Source: Peteryoungia desertarenae | GTDB lineage: Bacteria; Pseudomonadota; Alphaproteobacteria; Rhizobiales; Rhizobiaceae | DNA: 64,000 nucleotides | Direction of reading: 5' to 3' | NCBI RefSeq assembly: GCF_005860795.2 | Contig: NZ_CP058350.1 | Coordinates: 2,510,501-2,574,500, forward strand | Part shown: piece by piece, positions 16,961 to 26,870 of the stretch | Position numbering within the stretch: the stretch's first letter is position 1 | How the letters are laid out: every line of letters starts with the position of its first letter | Notes under the pieces: model-generated | The model's database searches: none | The model's input: only the letters and a program-made list of their open reading frames with translations | What the model was told of the DNA's origin: nothing | Translations under genes and position numbers: made by a program

Positions 16961-17957
16961 TTGGTTGAATGCCATTTCCGGCAAGCCAGTCCAGAATCGT
17001 CTGGCGAACGGCCGCGGTGGTTTCCGGCGAGAAGGCATCACCGGCAATCACGTGGCTGTTGGGATCGCCGTTCGGACCCGGATCAACCAGCATGCTGGGG
17101 CCACCCCAGCGCTTTGAGACTGAGGCCGTCAGATCGGGCCTGATCACCTTGTCTTCGCTGGACTGGAGGAAAAGGGCAGGGACCGTGATGTCCTCGACGC
17201 GCGTATGTGCGGCAAGGCGCACGGCCTGCGCCATTGGAATCAGCGCTTTCACGGGGTAGCTGGTCGTCCAGTTGGCGGCAACCCGCTCGTTCAAGGGCTC
17301 AAATCCGCGATTGTCGCCAATCAGCAGGCGCGCCAGCGGCTCTGCGAATGGTCCGGTCAAAAGGAAGCTTCCCGGCGCCTGGACACCGTAATTGGGCGAT
17401 ATGAAGATCGTCGCAGCGACATTTTGCGCCAGCGTGGGCCGTGCCAGCGCCCATGTGACAAGGGAGCTGCCTGTCGAGGCAGAGAGCAGAATGACCTGGT
17501 CACCGATTGCCTCGCCGATTTCGATGGCCTCGATAACATCTTTCGCCCAGGCTTCAATACTTGCCTCGCCCATGGCGGTTGATGAACGGCCGTGGCCGGC
17601 AAGGCGTGTAAGATAGAGATTGACGCCAAGCGCTGCAGCCAGTTGGTCGGGCAGGGGGCGAACCTCGCCGGAGGAAGCCGAGAATCCGTGGACATAGACG
17701 AGGGAATAGGGCGTCCTCCTCGGACTGGTCCTGTCAGCCCAGATCACCTGCTTGTGCTGGTTTGGGCGGATGTCTTCAAAGGCTTTTTCTGACGTGGCAA
17801 GGCTGGTCTCGATATCCTGCGCGACGGCGCTGATCGGCTGGTTGCGGACGATATCGCGCTCAAGATCAAGACGGGGCGGCCAGCGATAGATGACGATCAG
17901 TGCAACCGCCGATGTTGCCAGACACATGAACAGGAACAATGCGGCCCTCACTTTCAT
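16953..17957 (-). CDS. Membrane-anchored alpha/beta hydrolase
   Basis: Hydrolase of about 334 residues with one N-terminal membrane helix (about 5-25). The fold motifs are YSLVYVHGFSASSGE (oxyanion side), the nucleophile elbow LLSASTGSSL with Ser in the form S-x-S-x-G, an acid in FLQSSEDKVI and a catalytic His in NGDPNSHVI. The substrate is unknown; lysophospholipase or serine aminopeptidase relatives are closest by pattern. The start is unsure: GGGGAGG directly abuts the ATG at 17957, so the GTG two codons later (17951) is also plausible. Confidence 0.75.
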   Translation of the reverse strand: MKVRAALFLFMCLATSAVALIVIYRWPPRLDLERDIVRNQPISAVAQDIETSLATSEKAFEDIRPNQHKQVIWADRTSPRRTPYSLVYVHGFSASSGEVRPLPDQLAAALGVNLYLTRLAGHGRSSTAMGEASIEAWAKDVIEAIEIGEAIGDQVILLSASTGSSLVTWALARPTLAQNVAATIFISPNYGVQAPGSFLLTGPFAEPLARLLIGDNRGFEPLNERVAANWTTSYPVKALIPMAQAVRLAAHTRVEDITVPALFLQSSEDKVIRPDLTASVSKRWGGPSMLVDPGPNGDPNSHVIAGDAFSPETTAAVRQTILDWLAGNGIQPIR

Positions 17958-18081
17958 CCTCCCCGACAGTCGAACACCGATCATTCAAGTTGCATGGTGC
18001 TTGCGTATCTCCCACACGGAGCTTGCCTGAAAACCGATGCAAAGTCTTCCGCTCGATCATGCCTTGTGCTAGGCAAAATTC

Positions 18082-18408
18082 ATGGCTTCGATCTTCTCTC
18101 GCATTTTCTCGATATTCTCAGGAAGCGCCGCTTCCGTCAAAGGCGAACAGGCCCCGCTCGCAGACCCGCAGACCTATAAGGACTGCACGATCCACGCGCT
18201 GCCGCAGCGCGAGGGCAGTCAGTACCGGTTGGCTGGACGGATCGAAAAGACCATCGACGGAGAGGTTCTGGAGCGGAATTTCATCCGCGCCGATGTGTTC
18301 ACGTCGTTGGATGATGCACTGGACTGCACCTTCCGGAAGGCCAGGCAGATCATCGACCAGAATGGGCCGTCCCTGTTTGGCGATGGCGAGAAATCCCGCA
18401 TCGTGTGA
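18082..18408 (+). CDS. HlyU family protein
   Basis: 108-residue protein matching the HlyU family by KDCTIHALPQREGSQYRLAG and FIRADVFTSLDDALDCTFRK, and its C-terminal IIDQNGPSLFGDGEKSR. HlyU in Vibrio regulates hemolysin; rhizobial members are annotated by homology only, and no helix-turn-helix is obvious in this short protein. AGGCAA precedes the ATG. It ends about 150 bp before the Amt-GGDEF-EAL gene, on the same strand. Confidence 0.75.
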   Translation: MASIFSRIFSIFSGSAASVKGEQAPLADPQTYKDCTIHALPQREGSQYRLAGRIEKTIDGEVLERNFIRADVFTSLDDALDCTFRKARQIIDQNGPSLFGDGEKSRIV

Positions 18409-18559
18409 CGTTCATTCCTCACTTGTTTCGACTGATATGTTCCCGCGCACAAAAAATGTGAACGCGCGTCGTCTAAATATGGCCAAAAACTGACGACGAA
18501 ACACCAAATTTTAAGTGATGTGGGCTGAGAATTTCCCGTGAAAAATCCGGGATTTATTA

Positions 18560-21500
18560 GTGATTCAAGAGATTCTGAGACCTTATCGCTTCGTCGTTGG
18601 CGCGATCCTTGCATTGGCCTTTTTTCCTGCTGCAGTGCTGGCGCAAGCCGAGCCCGCAACGGCGAATCAGAGCCCGGCAGACATTGCCTGGTTGATGACG
18701 GCTGCCGGCATGGTCATGATGATGCAGGTGGGCTTTCTGCTGCTTGAAGCCGGTTGGGTGCGCTCAAAGAACTCCATCAACGTAGCCCAGAAGAACCTGC
18801 TGGACTTTGTCTTTGGCGTTGTCGCCTTTGCCGCCTTCGGCTTCATGGTTGCGTTTGGAAGCTCCGGCTTCCTTCCGATCGGCGTCGACGGCAGCCTTTT
18901 CTTCCTGTGGGACGTCGACGGCTGGGAGGCAGGTTTCTTTGTCTTCCAGGTGATGTTCTGTGCAACCGCTGCGACCATCGTCTCGGGTGCTGTGGCCGAG
19001 CGCATGCGGCTTGTGGCCTATGTTTTTGGGTCGATTTTCCTGTCCGCCCTGCTTTATCCGGTCTTTGCCCATTGGGTCTGGGGCAGTTCGCTGCAACCCA
19101 ATGGAGGCTCTTTCCTCGGCAATCTCGGTTTCGTCGATTTCGCCGGCTCGACTGTCGTCCATGCCACAGGGGGCTGGGTGGCGCTTGCGGCCTGCATGGT
19201 GCTCGGTGCAAGGCGCGGGCGCTTCGGGCCTGATGGGCGCCCGATCCGGATTGCCGGCCACAGTCCCGTTCTCACCTCCACCGGCGCCCTGCTTCTCTTT
19301 TTCGGCTGGATTGGCTTCAACGGCGGCTCGACGTTTGCGGCAAACGATGACGTTGCCCCGATTGTGCTCAACACGGTTCTGGCCGGCGGCATGGGAACCT
19401 GTATCGGTTATGTACATGGCTTCATCAAGGATCGTGTGGTGCTGCCGGAGAAGTCCCTGTCGGGCCTTCTCGGAGGTCTCGTCGCGGTCACGGCAGGTTG
19501 TCACATTCTCGAACCTGGTGCCGCCTTGCTGATTGGCGCTATCGGTGCCTTCGTCGCCGTTGCCGGCAATGAATGGGTTGAGGCAAAACTCAAGGTCGAC
19601 GATGCCGTGGGCGCCATCGGTGTTCATGCCTTTGCCGGTGTGGCTGGTACCATCGGGCTAGCCTTTCTCGCTCCCGCGCATCTCTTGCCGGCCGGGAACC
19701 GTTTCGATCAGGCCTATATCCAGATCTTCGGTTCCGTTCTGAATTTCTACTGGGCCTTCGGCATTGGTTATCTGTTCTTCCGGTTGCTGGACCGCTTCAT
19801 GGCGATCCGGGTCAACGCAGCGGATGAAGAAGTCGGGCTCAACATAGCCGAACACGGCACGCGGCTTGGTATAGGCCATGTGGAAGATGCATTGAACCAG
19901 TTGGTGTCCGGGCGAGGCAATCTGGGACACCGACTGCAGGTCGACCCTGGTGATGAGGCGGAAAACCTGTCTCGTCTGTTCAATCGGTTGATGGACAACA
20001 TCCAGGCAGAGGAAGAAAGCCGACAGGAGATCCAGAAGCTTAAGCGGGACCACGAAGAGGCGGAACGGGTGGCGGCTCTTGCTGCGGCAACGACAGAAGC
20101 CATCCTCATGCATGAGGCGGGTGTCATCATCGACGGCAATGAACAGCTGGCGAAACTGGTCGAGCGCCCGCTTCAGGAACTGATCGGCAGCTCGATCTAC
20201 TCAATCCTCAGCAAAGAGGATTATCACCGTGTGCTCGATCTCAATGATCCGGCTCGCGACGGCATACGAAAGTTTACCGTGATTACGTCCGGAAGCGAAA
20301 GGGTGCCGGTCGAGGCACGGGGGCGTGATATAGTCTATGGCGGGCGAACGATCCGTGTCAGTGCGCTGGTGGATCTGCGGGAGCGGTTGAAGGCGGAACA
20401 GCACATTCGCCATCTGGCGCTGCATGATCCTCTGACGGGTCTTCCCAACCGGACGCTCTTTACAGAGACCTTGGTGGCTGCACTCGAGCGCGCACTGAAC
20501 GGTGGGCATAAGGTGACAGCGCTTCTGGTTGACCTCGACCATTTCAAGGATATCAACGATCTGCATGGTCATCCGGCCGGTGATACAGTGATCAAGGAGA
20601 CAGCAAGACGATTGCTGGCCCATGTTGGCGCAGGCGGGATGGCTGCACGTCTCGGCGGCGACGAGTTTGCGATCCTGCTCGAGGGCGAATTGGCAGGCGA
20701 TGCGCTGGACACCTTTTGCAGCGCGCTTGTGCAGGCGTTCCGGGAGCCCTTTGACACCGGACGTGGCGAGCAAGTCGTCTGCCGCGTCAGTATCGGAGCA
20801 GCCTCCTGTCCGCAGGATGCCACGACGCTGGATGAACTGATCGGACGTGCTGATGTTGCCCTCTACAATGCCAAGAAAGCTGGCCGCAACACTTGGCGGG
20901 TCTTCAGGCCGGGCATGGATGAACTGATCGAAAAGCGTCGGGCCCTGGAGGCTGACATCGAGCGCGGCTTGCCCCGTGGCGAGTTTCTCCTGTACCTCCA
21001 GCCGCGTGTTGCGGCCCCATCAGGCACGATCTCGGGTTATGAGGCGTTGTTGCGCTGGAATCACCCCGTGCGCGGCATGATCCAGCCTGGTGACTTCATT
21101 CCCGTCGCGGAAGTCTCTGGCAAGATCATCGCGCTCGGCCAGTTCGTGCTGGAAGAGGCCTGCCGACTGTTGCAAGGCCTTGAAGAAAGGCTGCATGTCA
21201 GCGTCAATGTCAGCCCGGTCCAGTTCCGCCATCCCGATTTCGTCAGGGATATTCAGGATCTTCTCCGTCGCTCGACGATAGATCCATCGCGGCTGGAACT
21301 GGAAATCACCGAAAGCGTGCTGATCGAGGATGATGATCATGCAACCGCGGTCCTCGATCAGCTGAAGACCCTGGGACTGAGAATTGCACTGGACGACTTC
21401 GGCACGGGCTACTCCTCTTTGAGCTATCTCAGCCGCTATCCTTTCGATGTAATCAAGATTGACCGCAGTTTCGTCGATGCCCTGGGGCGCGAGGATAACG

Positions 21501-21760
21501 CGACCGCCATTGTCCGCTCGATCATCGATCTCGGGACGGCTCTCGGTCTGCATATTGTCGCGGAGGGCGTCGAGACGCTGGATCAGGCCCGCTATCTGGC
21601 GGACGCCGGCTGCGATGAACTTCAGGGCTATCTGCTCGGTCGCCCGGCGGCACCAGAGCTGGCAATACGCCAGATCGACCGGGATGTGGCTCGGGCTTTG
21701 CGCCAGGCCGCACTCAGCCGCAACCAGGTCCCGGTACTCGATGCCGCTGCCGGTGAATAG
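18560..21760 (+). CDS. Ammonium transporter-type sensor fused to HAMP-like, PAS, GGDEF and EAL domains
   Basis: A 1066-residue inner-membrane protein. After a signal-like helix comes a full Amt domain (about 38-415) that keeps both pore histidines: His201 in STVVHATGG and His356 in AIGVHAFAG. A HAMP-like linker (about 435-485) and coiled coil lead to a PAS-like segment (about 505-605), then GGDEF (RLGGDEF at 697-703) and EAL (YEALLRW at 827-833). The EAL catalytic set looks complete: NVSPVQF, EITE 915-918, DDFGTGYSS from 945, Lys966, AEGVET from 1001 and Gln1022. The RxxD inhibitory site before GGDEF is missing. It probably senses ammonium and adjusts c-di-GMP, net output unknown. The GTG start is only weakly supported by a ribosome binding site. 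Confidence 0.9.
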   Translation: MIQEILRPYRFVVGAILALAFFPAAVLAQAEPATANQSPADIAWLMTAAGMVMMMQVGFLLLEAGWVRSKNSINVAQKNLLDFVFGVVAFAAFGFMVAFGSSGFLPIGVDGSLFFLWDVDGWEAGFFVFQVMFCATAATIVSGAVAERMRLVAYVFGSIFLSALLYPVFAHWVWGSSLQPNGGSFLGNLGFVDFAGSTVVHATGGWVALAACMVLGARRGRFGPDGRPIRIAGHSPVLTSTGALLLFFGWIGFNGGSTFAANDDVAPIVLNTVLAGGMGTCIGYVHGFIKDRVVLPEKSLSGLLGGLVAVTAGCHILEPGAALLIGAIGAFVAVAGNEWVEAKLKVDDAVGAIGVHAFAGVAGTIGLAFLAPAHLLPAGNRFDQAYIQIFGSVLNFYWAFGIGYLFFRLLDRFMAIRVNAADEEVGLNIAEHGTRLGIGHVEDALNQLVSGRGNLGHRLQVDPGDEAENLSRLFNRLMDNIQAEEESRQEIQKLKRDHEEAERVAALAAATTEAILMHEAGVIIDGNEQLAKLVERPLQELIGSSIYSILSKEDYHRVLDLNDPARDGIRKFTVITSGSERVPVEARGRDIVYGGRTIRVSALVDLRERLKAEQHIRHLALHDPLTGLPNRTLFTETLVAALERALNGGHKVTALLVDLDHFKDINDLHGHPAGDTVIKETARRLLAHVGAGGMAARLGGDEFAILLEGELAGDALDTFCSALVQAFREPFDTGRGEQVVCRVSIGAASCPQDATTLDELIGRADVALYNAKKAGRNTWRVFRPGMDELIEKRRALEADIERGLPRGEFLLYLQPRVAAPSGTISGYEALLRWNHPVRGMIQPGDFIPVAEVSGKIIALGQFVLEEACRLLQGLEERLHVSVNVSPVQFRHPDFVRDIQDLLRRSTIDPSRLELEITESVLIEDDDHATAVLDQLKTLGLRIALDDFGTGYSSLSYLSRYPFDVIKIDRSFVDALGREDNATAIVRSIIDLGTALGLHIVAEGVETLDQARYLADAGCDELQGYLLGRPAAPELAIRQIDRDVARALRQAALSRNQVPVLDAAAGE

Positions 21761-21832
21761 GGCGCTTTGAGCGATCGCGCTAAGTCGGATGTCCCTCAGG
21801 AAAGGGGCAGCCGGTGCTGCCCCCGGTCCCAA

Positions 21833-23821
21833 TCAGAGAACCAGACGGAATTTGGCGAAGCCGTCGGTACCGTCCCCGGCATCCTCGATGCGCGCCGCCT
21901 TGATGTCACCGGCATAAGCGCGACCCTTCGGGCCGGTTTCAAAGACAACCGTCGTACCCGGCATTGGCGCAAAGGACCAGTTGGAATCCGCCGAAGGATT
22001 GATCGTGCCCTGGTCGACGATATAGCGAACGATGATGTCGCGGTTCGTGTCGGGGCCGACGAAGATGACCTTTTCGCTGCCAATTTCCGGAAACTTGCCG
22101 CCACCACCGGCGCGGTAGTTGTTGGTCGCGACCACAAATCTCTGATTCGGATCAATCGGCTGACCGTTGTATTGCAGGTTCACGATGCGGCTTGATTCCG
22201 GATTGACCAGAGCGCCGTCCTTATCGAAGCGGGCAGGCCTTGAGAGATCAATCTGGTAGGTGATGCCGTCGATAACGTCGAAGTTGTAGGAGGGGAAGCC
22301 GGGATTGATCAGCGGCGCATCCTGTGCGCCCGGTTCGATCTGGTTGAAGATGCCGGCAGACATTTCCAGCCAGTTCTTCACCTGCTCGCCGGTAATGGCA
22401 ACGGCCTGAATGGTGTTGGGGTAGAGATAGAGGTCGGCCACGTTGCGAATGGCGATGTCCCCGGCGGCGACGTCGGTGAAATAGTCAGGGCCGCCGCGTC
22501 CGCCCGCCTTGAACGGGGCTGCGGCAGACAGGATCGGCAGGTCCTTGTATTCGCCGTCCTTCAGCATCTCGGCTATGTACCAGCTCTGGGCGTTGGAAAC
22601 GATCTGCACGGACGGGTCATCGGCCACGAGGGCGAAATAGGAATAGAGCGGCGCCGACGTCTTGCCGACCGGCGTGCGCACATATTCGAGTGTGGCCTGG
22701 TGTTCTTCCTCGACACTGGCGACCACGGCTGCATTGTCGCCGACAGTCGCGGTTACTTTCCGGTTCTCGTCGCGCAGGAAGATCGGTCGGGCTTCACAGG
22801 TGAAATCAACGATTGACCAGCTGTTCCCGTCCCTTTGCAGCAGCAGATCGATCAGGCCCATGTGCGAGCCCCAGAACCCGCCCATGACCGCCGGTTTGCC
22901 AAGCAGGGTGCCCTTGACCGGATCAACGCCCGGCACATCGTCCCAGCTCGTCGGACCTGGGAAGACAAGGTGCTGGTGCCCGGTGAACACGGCATCGATA
23001 CCGTCGACGCCTGCGAGATAAAGCGCGGCATTTTCCATGCGATCCGTCAAGCCACTGCCATCAATGCCGCTATGGGCAAGGGCAACGACAATATCGGCCC
23101 CTTCCTCCTTCATAACCGGTACCCAGGCGCGGGCCGCTTCAACGATATCCCGGGTCTGGCTGTTGCCTTCCAGATGCTTGGCGTCCCAGAGCATGATCTG
23201 CGGCGGAACGAAGCCGATAAATCCGACCTTGATGGGCTGGGCATTGCCCGCACCGTCGAGGAGTGTCTTTTCGATGATCGCATAGGGCTTGAAATGCAGC
23301 TCATCCTGCCGGGGGTCAGACGCGAGCATGCCCTTGGTCAGATTGGCGCAAACGATGGGAAAGCTGGCTCCACCCAGCGTGTTGAACATGAAGTCGAGCC
23401 CGTAGTTGAACTCGTGATTGCCCACCGCGCCACAATCATAGCCAAGCACATTCATCGCCTTGATGATCGGGTGCAGGTCGCCGGCCTTCATGCCTTTCTT
23501 GTAAGCCATGTAGTCGCCCATGGGATTGCCCTGCAGCATGTCGCCATTGTCGACCAGCATCGAATTCCCCGCTTCCGCGCGGATCGCCTCGATCAGGGAG
23601 GCGGTGCGGGCAAGGCCCATCGTGTCATTCGGTTTGTCCGCGTAATAGTCATAGGGCATGACATTGACGTGGATGTCGGTGGTTTCCATCAGTCTGAGAT
23701 GCGCCTGATTGGCGCTGGCGCGTGCCGCGAAGGGATGCAGCGTGATCAGGGCGGCTGAGGCCGCAATTCCGGTCAACAAGCACCGGCGGGTCATCGGAAG
23801 GTGGAGGGAGGAGGACGGCAT
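21833..23821 (-). CDS. cpdB: 2',3'-cyclic-nucleotide 2'-phosphodiesterase / 3'-nucleotidase
   Basis: Periplasmic bifunctional enzyme that scavenges phosphate and nucleosides from 2',3'-cyclic nucleotides. The 662 residues begin with a twin-arginine-like signal (MTRRCLLTG). Metallophosphatase motifs are [33 protein letters not shown] and FTGHQHLV. The C-terminal 5'-nucleotidase domain (about 370-640) holds [19 protein letters not shown] and [16 protein letters not shown], which bind the base. AAAGGAG precedes the ATG. Some CpdB-type enzymes also cleave cyclic dinucleotides outside the cell, of interest beside the c-di-GMP genes here. Confidence 0.92.
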   Translation of the reverse strand: MPSSSLHLPMTRRCLLTGIAASAALITLHPFAARASANQAHLRLMETTDIHVNVMPYDYYADKPNDTMGLARTASLIEAIRAEAGNSMLVDNGDMLQGNPMGDYMAYKKGMKAGDLHPIIKAMNVLGYDCGAVGNHEFNYGLDFMFNTLGGASFPIVCANLTKGMLASDPRQDELHFKPYAIIEKTLLDGAGNAQPIKVGFIGFVPPQIMLWDAKHLEGNSQTRDIVEAARAWVPVMKEEGADIVVALAHSGIDGSGLTDRMENAALYLAGVDGIDAVFTGHQHLVFPGPTSWDDVPGVDPVKGTLLGKPAVMGGFWGSHMGLIDLLLQRDGNSWSIVDFTCEARPIFLRDENRKVTATVGDNAAVVASVEEEHQATLEYVRTPVGKTSAPLYSYFALVADDPSVQIVSNAQSWYIAEMLKDGEYKDLPILSAAAPFKAGGRGGPDYFTDVAAGDIAIRNVADLYLYPNTIQAVAITGEQVKNWLEMSAGIFNQIEPGAQDAPLINPGFPSYNFDVIDGITYQIDLSRPARFDKDGALVNPESSRIVNLQYNGQPIDPNQRFVVATNNYRAGGGGKFPEIGSEKVIFVGPDTNRDIIVRYIVDQGTINPSADSNWSFAPMPGTTVVFETGPKGRAYAGDIKAARIEDAGDGTDGFAKFRLVL

Positions 23822-23963
23822 CGACAGGCACTCCTTTGCAAATATCGGGCGAAACCAGATTAGGTTTCCGCCACAACAGTTGCACCCTAAAATGACAGGG
23901 GCATTTCATCGGGTCCGCCATCAGCCTTCCGCCGCAACAAAAAGCATGGGACAAGTTCGGGCT

Positions 23964-24320
23964 CTAGCGCGAAGACCGTAGCGGCTGGATGCTGGTCCGG
24001 TGGAAGTTCTTAAAATAGGCTGATACCTGGGCCGCCGTATTGCTGGAATGCTCGAATTCGATCCCCATTTTGCCGGCTCGATACCAGCGGACAGTGGCTT
24101 CCATGCAACCGAATTCGACCGATTTCAGCGTGACCCTGCTGCCCCGCTTGGCTTCGATCCACCCATGCAATTCCAGCGCCATGCCGGAGCGTGACACGTC
24201 AATGATCCGTATTTCCAGAGTGCGTCCGAGAAAGGTCAGGATACCCTTGATCCGGCAGCGAATTCTCTGGTCTTGCCGGGCGTCGTTCAGTTTGTGAGCT
24301 GCGTCCACTATATCCACCAT
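23964..24320 (-). CDS. PilZ domain protein
   Basis: 118-residue single PilZ domain. The c-di-GMP motifs RIRCR (RxxxR, about residue 19) and DVSRSG (DxSxxG, about residue 41) are intact, followed by TVRWYRAGKMGIEFEH. It resembles the next gene (24536-24871) along its length: both have R-x-RCRI before the domain, a VRW-R-GK/RLGI block and a tail with YF-FH. They look like tandem paralogs. The ATG at 24320 lacks a strong Shine-Dalgarno. Confidence 0.82.
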   Translation of the reverse strand: MVDIVDAAHKLNDARQDQRIRCRIKGILTFLGRTLEIRIIDVSRSGMALELHGWIEAKRGSRVTLKSVEFGCMEATVRWYRAGKMGIEFEHSSNTAAQVSAYFKNFHRTSIQPLRSSR

Positions 24321-24535
24321 TAAGAACTTTGTTCGAAATGCGGATAAGTTTGGTGACGCGTCTCAACGGAAGCTGAACGGAATGACTAAGATACCATCAT
24401 TCCATAGGCCAGAATTAGGGGTCTGTGGCGCTGATACCGTTAACGCAGCGGTATGGATCGATTTCTGAGGAACCTTTGAGGGCTGGCGGAGTTCGCTACG
24501 GCCCAAAACTGGCAAAAAACGCGGGGGCGTCTGAG

Positions 24536-24871
24536 TCACCGCTTGAGAACAGGCTGCACTTCCTTGTGGAAGTGGCGGAAATAGGCGTCGATCTTGGCCA
24601 TAGAGTTTGAGTTCTGCGCGATGACGATGCCGAGGCGTCCGCTACGATTCCAGCGCACAACGCCTTCCAGAAGACCGATTTCGTCATTCTCGATAACGAC
24701 CGTGCTACCGGTTGAGGCGTGCAGCTTGTTGTAGAGTTCAATGGCCAGCCCCGTGCGTGAGACGTTCAGGATCCTGCCATCCGCTTCCTGACTGAGATGT
24801 CGCACTCGACTGGGAATACGGCATCGGCTGCGCTTAGTCTTGCGCACATCAAGTTCGAGAACCTGGGTCAT
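24536..24871 (-). CDS. PilZ domain protein
   Basis: 111-residue single PilZ domain with RSRCR (RxxxR) near residue 14 and NVSRTG (NxSxxG) near residue 37, both c-di-GMP contacts. The later part reads EGVVRWNRSGRLGIVIAQ and ends IDAYFRHFHKEVQP. It is a paralog of the neighbouring PilZ gene. GAGAGGAAAGG lies upstream of the ATG. About 215 bp separate the two genes, so each probably has its own promoter. Confidence 0.82.
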   Translation of the reverse strand: MTQVLELDVRKTKRSRCRIPSRVRHLSQEADGRILNVSRTGLAIELYNKLHASTGSTVVIENDEIGLLEGVVRWNRSGRLGIVIAQNSNSMAKIDAYFRHFHKEVQPVLKR

Positions 24872-25021
24872 GCCGTTTTTCCTTTCCTCTCAAGAACTTG
24901 GATGATGCTGGTGTCCGTTTGACTTCATGAAACGGCTTGGCCTGCAATTTCAGTAGATCAGAGATATTTTGATGAGGTAAAGCTAATAGGTAAAATTCGA
25001 AACATCAGACTTTCTGTTTCA

Positions 25022-25483
25022 TCACAGTCCGATATTCGGGCGGTCGATGATTTCGCGCAGCGCGAAGCTTGAATTGATCTTCACGACGTGGGGCAGGGCG
25101 GACAGCCAGTCGCGATGGATGCGTTCATAGTCCTCAAGGTCTTTCGCTGCGACGCGCAGAATGTAATCATACTCTCCGGACATCAGGTAGCAGACAAGGA
25201 CATTCGGGCAGCGCTTAACAGCCGCCTCGAATTCGTTGAGGGTCTTGGCGAACTGTCCGGACAGTGAGATGTGGACAATGACCATCATCTTGTATTCCAG
25301 TGCCTTGTGGGAGAGCCGGGCATGATAGCCTCGGATGACGCCGGTTTTCTCAAGGATGTCGTGCCGGCGGGAACAGGCGGACGGGGAGAGACCGACCATT
25401 TCCGCGAGGTCGGAATTGGTCATTCGACCATTTTCCTGCAATGCCCGCAGAATCGCAAGATCGATGGTATCCAACTGGTTCAT
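25022..25483 (-). CDS. Lrp/AsnC family transcriptional regulator
   Basis: 153-residue DNA-binding protein. The N-terminal helix-turn-helix reads LDTIDLAILRALQENGRMTN and SDLAEMVGLSPSACSRR; the C-terminal RAM domain (about 65-145) would bind an amino acid. The ATG at 25483 has GAGGGG ten bases upstream. It is divergent from ald across 154 bp, the usual layout for an AldR-type activator that responds to alanine, so control of ald and of itself is likely. Confidence 0.88.
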   Translation of the reverse strand: MNQLDTIDLAILRALQENGRMTNSDLAEMVGLSPSACSRRHDILEKTGVIRGYHARLSHKALEYKMMVIVHISLSGQFAKTLNEFEAAVKRCPNVLVCYLMSGEYDYILRVAAKDLEDYERIHRDWLSALPHVVKINSSFALREIIDRPNIGL

Positions 25484-25506
25484 TCGAATTATTCCCCTCA
25501 CAATAA

Positions 25507-25517
25507 GCAAATATTGC
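25507..25517. promoter_or_regulatory. Candidate Lrp-type operator between lrp and ald
   Basis: GCAAATATTGC is a perfect inverted repeat (GCAA-ATA-TTGC) in an AT-rich stretch 24 bp upstream of the lrp start codon and 120 bp upstream of ald. Its position in a divergent regulator/target spacer and AT-rich centre fit an Lrp-family site. It is short, so this is tentative. Confidence 0.4.
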
Positions 25518-25637
25518 AATAATCTGCGAAAACTCTGAGCGAATCCCGAGTGATTTGCAAGGACATTTCGCTTATCCCGTGGTTCAATTCGGCATCGGAA
25601 CAACATGCGGCCCAAGATCGCCGGGAGAGAATCTAAG

Positions 25638-26756
25638 ATGCGCGTAGGATGCCCCAAGGAAATCAAGAACCATGAGTATCGCGTTGGCCTGACACCGGGT
25701 GCCGTCCGGGAATATGTGGCGCATGGCCATGATGTGCTGATCGAGACCGGTGCCGGTGCCGGTATCGGCGCAGATGACCATGCCTATATTGCTGCTGGTG
25801 CCAAGATTGCGGCTTCTGCAAAGGATGTCTTCGAGAAGTCCGATATGATCGTCAAGGTCAAGGAGCCACAGCCATCAGAATGGGTGCAGCTGCGCGAGGG
25901 CCAGATCCTTTACACCTACCTGCACCTGGCTCCAGATCCGGACCAGACGAAGGGCCTGATCGATTCGGGCGTGACGGCGATTGCCTATGAGACAGTCACA
26001 GACGAGCGCGGCGGACTGCCGCTGCTTGCGCCGATGTCGGAAGTCGCCGGGCGTCTGGCCATTCAGGCGGGTGCGACCGCTCTGCAGAAAGCCAATGGCG
26101 GTCGCGGGATCCTGCTTGGCGGCGTGCCGGGCGTGGCTCCGGCCAAGGTCACCGTCATCGGCGGCGGCGTTGTCGGTCTGCATGCGGCCAAGATGGCGAT
26201 TGGTCTTGGCGCCGATGTCACCATTCTCGACCGCTCGCTGCCACGCCTGCGCCAGTTGGACGATATCTTCCACGGTCGCGTCCATACCCTCTATTCGACC
26301 ATCAATACCCTCGAGCAGGAAGTCTTCGGCGCTGATCTGGTCATCGGTGCGGTTTTGATCCCGGGTGCTGCTGCACCAAAGCTTGTGACACGCGAAATGT
26401 TGTCGGGCATGAAGAAGGGTGCGGTCATTGTGGATGTCGCGATCGACCAGGGTGGCTGCTTCGAAACCTCGAAGGCCACCACGCATTCCGATCCGATCTA
26501 TGAGGTTGATGGTGTCGTCCATTACTGCGTGGCGAATATGCCGGGCGCCGTGCCGATCACCTCGGCTCATGCCCTGAACAACGCGACCCTGATGCATGGT
26601 CTGGCACTCGCTGACCGTGGCCTGCGGGCGATTGCCGAGGATCGCCATCTGAGAAACGGCCTCAATGTTCATAAAGGCCGGATCACCAACAAGCCTGTGG
26701 CTGACGCGCTAGGCTATCCGTCCCATGCGCCTGAAAGTGTTCTTAACGTAGCGTGA
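25638..26756 (+). CDS. ald: Alanine dehydrogenase
   Basis: NAD-dependent enzyme interconverting alanine with pyruvate and ammonia, 372 residues. It starts [20 protein letters not shown], the family signature that contributes substrate-binding Arg and Lys, and carries the Rossmann loop [20 protein letters not shown] followed by DVTILD. GGGAGAG precedes the ATG. The divergent Lrp gene is its probable regulator, and a terminator follows the stop by about 70 bp. In rhizobia the enzyme supports growth on alanine and can release ammonium. Confidence 0.95.
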   Translation: MRVGCPKEIKNHEYRVGLTPGAVREYVAHGHDVLIETGAGAGIGADDHAYIAAGAKIAASAKDVFEKSDMIVKVKEPQPSEWVQLREGQILYTYLHLAPDPDQTKGLIDSGVTAIAYETVTDERGGLPLLAPMSEVAGRLAIQAGATALQKANGGRGILLGGVPGVAPAKVTVIGGGVVGLHAAKMAIGLGADVTILDRSLPRLRQLDDIFHGRVHTLYSTINTLEQEVFGADLVIGAVLIPGAAAPKLVTREMLSGMKKGAVIVDVAIDQGGCFETSKATTHSDPIYEVDGVVHYCVANMPGAVPITSAHALNNATLMHGLALADRGLRAIAEDRHLRNGLNVHKGRITNKPVADALGYPSHAPESVLNVA

Positions 26757-26823
26757 TGATGCATTGCTTCCATACTGCATGACGTAACGTCAGGTTCTCC
26801 TCCCGGCGGTCATGCAGCATAAG

Positions 26824-26858
26824 AAAGGGTCGGCCTGTCCCATCGGCCGACCCTTTTT
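26824..26858 (+). terminator. Intrinsic terminator of ald
   Basis: A 12-bp perfect stem AAAGGGTCGGCC/GGCCGACCCTTT with a 9-nt loop, ending in a run of T. It may also serve the convergent DUF1203 gene, whose stop lies just beyond. Confidence 0.85.
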
Positions 26859-26870
26859 GCCGTTCCGGGA

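Noticed and set aside
23885..23905. Possible Pho box upstream of cpdB
   Set aside because: One half site CTGTCAT is perfect on the minus strand but the second heptamer matches at only two of seven positions.
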